Source: Dyadobacter sp. LHD-138 (GTDB lineage: Bacteria > Bacteroidota > Bacteroidia > Cytophagales > Spirosomataceae). From it: a DNA stretch of 64,000 bases. The translations under genes and the position numbers were made by a program. The stretch is taken from NCBI RefSeq assembly GCF_030929615.1, contig NZ_JAVFVU010000001.1, positions 124,001-188,000 of the forward strand, given 5' to 3'. Positions 62,349-64,000 of the stretch are shown one piece after another (the first letter of the stretch is position 1; each line of letters starts with the position of its first letter). The notes beneath the pieces are model-generated. The model searched no databases. It saw only the letters and a program-made list of their open reading frames with translations, and was not told the origin of the DNA.

Positions 62349-63759
62349 TCTGCACCTCCGGTACCTTTTTGATCAGTTCCAATGCATTTTGCTGCTTGAA
62401 ATCGTTGGTGCCAAAATTTGAAAAATCCTCCTTAAACTGGATAAAATCGCGGTCGGTCACGTCGCGACGGTATCCATTGGTGATGAAAATATCTTTCTGT
62501 CCGTCATTGTCAAAATCCGCAATGAGCGGTGCCCAGCTCCAATCGGTTTTTGCAACACCCGCCAGCAAACCGATCTCACTAAACATCGGCACCCCGTTCT
62601 GACCTTGACCGGGCGTTGCACCGAGGTTAAGCTGCAGCACATTCCGCATGTACTGAAGCTGATAACCGTATTGAGCCGAAATACTCATTTCCTTACGGTC
62701 ATAATCCTGCCCGGCAAGCATCTTTTTTTGGCGGAAATTATCTTCCGGAAGCATATCCAATTGGAAAATATCCGGGTAAGTATCATTGTTGATGTCGGCT
62801 ACATCCAGCCCCATGCCATACAAACTCGTATGTGTGGTTGCTTCCCGGATTGCATTGTTAAAAGTAGGTACTCCGACATTTTTTAAACCATTGTTAAGAT
62901 AAAGTATATCGCTGCTGATGAAGTCATTGGAACAATAAATATCCGGGTAACCATCCTTATTCAAATCACTTATTGCCAGACCAAGTCCAAGTCCTTCGTA
63001 TCTTACACCTGCATCTTTTGAAATATCAGTAAAAACCGGGATCCCATTTTCACCGGTACCTTCGTTGCGGTACAGCTTGCCGGTACTCGGATAAGAGCCG
63101 TCGTTGTAAGTTTGCCGCAGGTAATTTGGATTTTGAAGATCGGGTGCTGAATTCATCATATAAGCATCCAGGTCACCGTCGAGATCAGCATCGAAGAAGG
63201 CTGTTTGAACGGTGAACGATGCGGCGTTCAAACCAAACGCTTTTGCCATTTCACGAAACCGTGGCTGTTTGTTGCTGTCTAAACCCTGGTTCACAAAAAG
63301 TAAGTTTTCGGAAGTCGCAGGGTCCGCAGACGAGCTCAATTTGGGATGCCGGGCAACGCTTACGTAGATATCCAGCAAGCCATCCTGATTGATATCAACC
63401 ATGGAAATCCCAGTACACCAGCGTGCTGTTCTCACACCAGCCGCTTCTGTAATGTCTTCAAACGCCCATTTTTTTGAAAGTGTATCGATTTTACTGAGGT
63501 ACAACCGGCAGCTAACCTGGTTCCCGCCAAAGAAAATATCAGGCTTGCCATCATTATTCACATCCCCGATTCCGACGCCCCCACCATTGTAAAAATTGGT
63601 AAATGTGAATGGGTTAATGGAATCGTTAGGGTTCAATACATTAGAAAAAGTAATGCCGGTTTCTTCTGAATTGTGCGAAATAAAAAGAGTCTCCTGCTTC
63701 TTTTGGCAAGAAAGAAGCAGGAGGAAAAAGATGAATGAGTAAAACGAAATCTTTTGCAT
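62302..63759 (-). CDS. FG-GAP/VCBS surface lipoprotein, N-terminal part (frameshifted)
   Basis: A 485-residue N-terminal half. Lipoprotein signal (MQKISFYSFIFFLLLLSC, Cys18), then VCBS/FG-GAP repeats with calcium-binding DxNxDGxxD loops: VGIGDVNNDGKPDIFFGGNQ, VDINQDGLLDIYVSVARHPK, DADLDGDLDAYMMNSAPDLQ, ISDLNKDGYPDIYCSNDFIS and IADFDNDGQKDIFITNGYRR. It starts 16 bp after the stop of a SusD-type gene, so it belongs to a SusCD operon and would be exposed at the cell surface. The stop at 62302 is caused by the homopolymer frameshift. Confidence 0.87.
   Translation of the reverse strand: MQKISFYSFIFFLLLLSCQKKQETLFISHNSEETGITFSNVLNPNDSINPFTFTNFYNGGGVGIGDVNNDGKPDIFFGGNQVSCRLYLSKIDTLSKKWAFEDITEAAGVRTARWCTGISMVDINQDGLLDIYVSVARHPKLSSSADPATSENLLFVNQGLDSNKQPRFREMAKAFGLNAASFTVQTAFFDADLDGDLDAYMMNSAPDLQNPNYLRQTYNDGSYPSTGKLYRNEGTGENGIPVFTDISKDAGVRYEGLGLGLAISDLNKDGYPDIYCSNDFISSDILYLNNGLKNVGVPTFNNAIREATTHTSLYGMGLDVADINNDTYPDIFQLDMLPEDNFRQKKMLAGQDYDRKEMSISAQYGYQLQYMRNVLQLNLGATPGQGQNGVPMFSEIGLLAGVAKTDWSWAPLIADFDNDGQKDIFITNGYRRDVTDRDFIQFKEDFSNFGTNDFKQQNALELIKKVPEVQIANYAYQNTGNLTFF
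62304..62311 (-). other. Frameshift site in the FG-GAP protein (A8 run; T8 on coding strand)
   Basis: The upstream frame reads YQNTGNLTFF then stops at 62302. With one T fewer, the coding strand reads GNLTFFNASHDWGLDKL and continues through the 60330-62348 frame. The sequence therefore has a 1-nt insertion in a homopolymer relative to an intact gene of about 1,143 codons. Confidence 0.87.
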
Positions 63760-63775
63760 GAAATTTAAATGCTGC

Positions 63776-64000
63776 TTAATACCCCGGATTCTGGTCCGCC
63801 GGTTCGATTTTGGCGTTGTTATCTACCTCCTGTTGCGGAATCGGCAGTAGTTCGATCTTGTTGGCCTGGAAATAAGTCAGGGGTTCAGCTTTCAGCTTAC
63901 CTAGTTTCCGCCATCTCAAAATATCCATGTTCCGGATCTGTTCGCCGCTTTGCTCCACGCGTCTTTCATGGACGATCGCTGCGAAGACCTGATCTTTTGT
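63776..64000 (-). CDS. SusD/RagB-family protein, C-terminal part (cut by window edge)
   Basis: The last 74 residues of a SusD-type lipoprotein: VFAAIVHERRVEQSGEQIRN, MDILRWRKLGKL, LLPIPQQEVDNN and the terminal QNPGY are the standard SusD C-terminal signatures. The frame is open to the window edge. A SusC-type gene is expected upstream, outside the window. Confidence 0.92.
   Translation of the reverse strand, partial: TKDQVFAAIVHERRVEQSGEQIRNMDILRWRKLGKLKAEPLTYFQANKIELLPIPQQEVDNNAKIEPADQNPGY

Overview
The window looks like a chromosomal segment of a Bacteroidota bacterium, most likely order Cytophagales (Dyadobacter/Spirosoma-like). The signs are two SusC/SusD-type loci, secreted proteins ending in type IX secretion (T9SS) sorting domains, a hybrid two-component system (propeller + kinase + receiver + AraC in one chain), start codons mostly without Shine-Dalgarno sequences, and several TAnnTTTG (-7) promoter elements, one with a well-spaced TTTG -33 box. 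Genus placement is inference. No tRNA, rRNA, CRISPR array, prophage or complete insertion sequence was seen.

Layout. 1-4.4 kb: an OpuC/EgtU-type ABC importer (fused permease-binding protein, cut by the window edge, plus its ATPase), a DUF427 protein, a lipoprotein, a DUF1080 protein and a small secreted protein. 5-7.6 kb: an ArsR regulator with a near-perfect operator palindrome, an Old Yellow Enzyme reductase and a secreted alpha/beta hydrolase. 7.9-8.3 kb: four tandem 96-bp repeats. 8.4-15.8 kb: an ECF sigma factor with a membrane partner, topoisomerase III, a TetR regulator beside a decayed NAD(P)-binding gene, and a pair of unusual receiver proteins. 15.9-22.8 kb: a four-gene RND efflux/thioredoxin operon preceded by a small lipoprotein. 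23-25.4 kb: a truncated pseudouridine-synthase-like protein, Ogt and a lipoprotein. 25.5-30.3 kb: a SusCD pair without enzymes.

30.9-49.9 kb is the most striking block. It has two T9SS cargo proteins, a tandem-repeat secreted protein, a giant five-module beta-helix adhesin (about 2,730 residues if its frameshift is repaired), a histidine kinase, a NarL-type response regulator and a hybrid two-component sensor. I infer a regulated cell-surface adhesion or matrix locus.

50.4-64 kb: an AraC-controlled operon (carboxymuconolactone decarboxylase/monooxygenase fusion, cyclophilin-like lipoprotein, acetyltransferase), small membrane and lipoproteins, an AraC + VOC pair, a membrane-anchored winged-helix regulator divergent from a secreted Asp-box protein, and a second SusD-linked locus whose FG-GAP/ASPIC surface protein is split by a frameshift. 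The adhesin and the FG-GAP protein are both broken at homopolymer runs (G5 and A8). Assembly error, real decay and phase variation cannot be told apart from this sequence alone.
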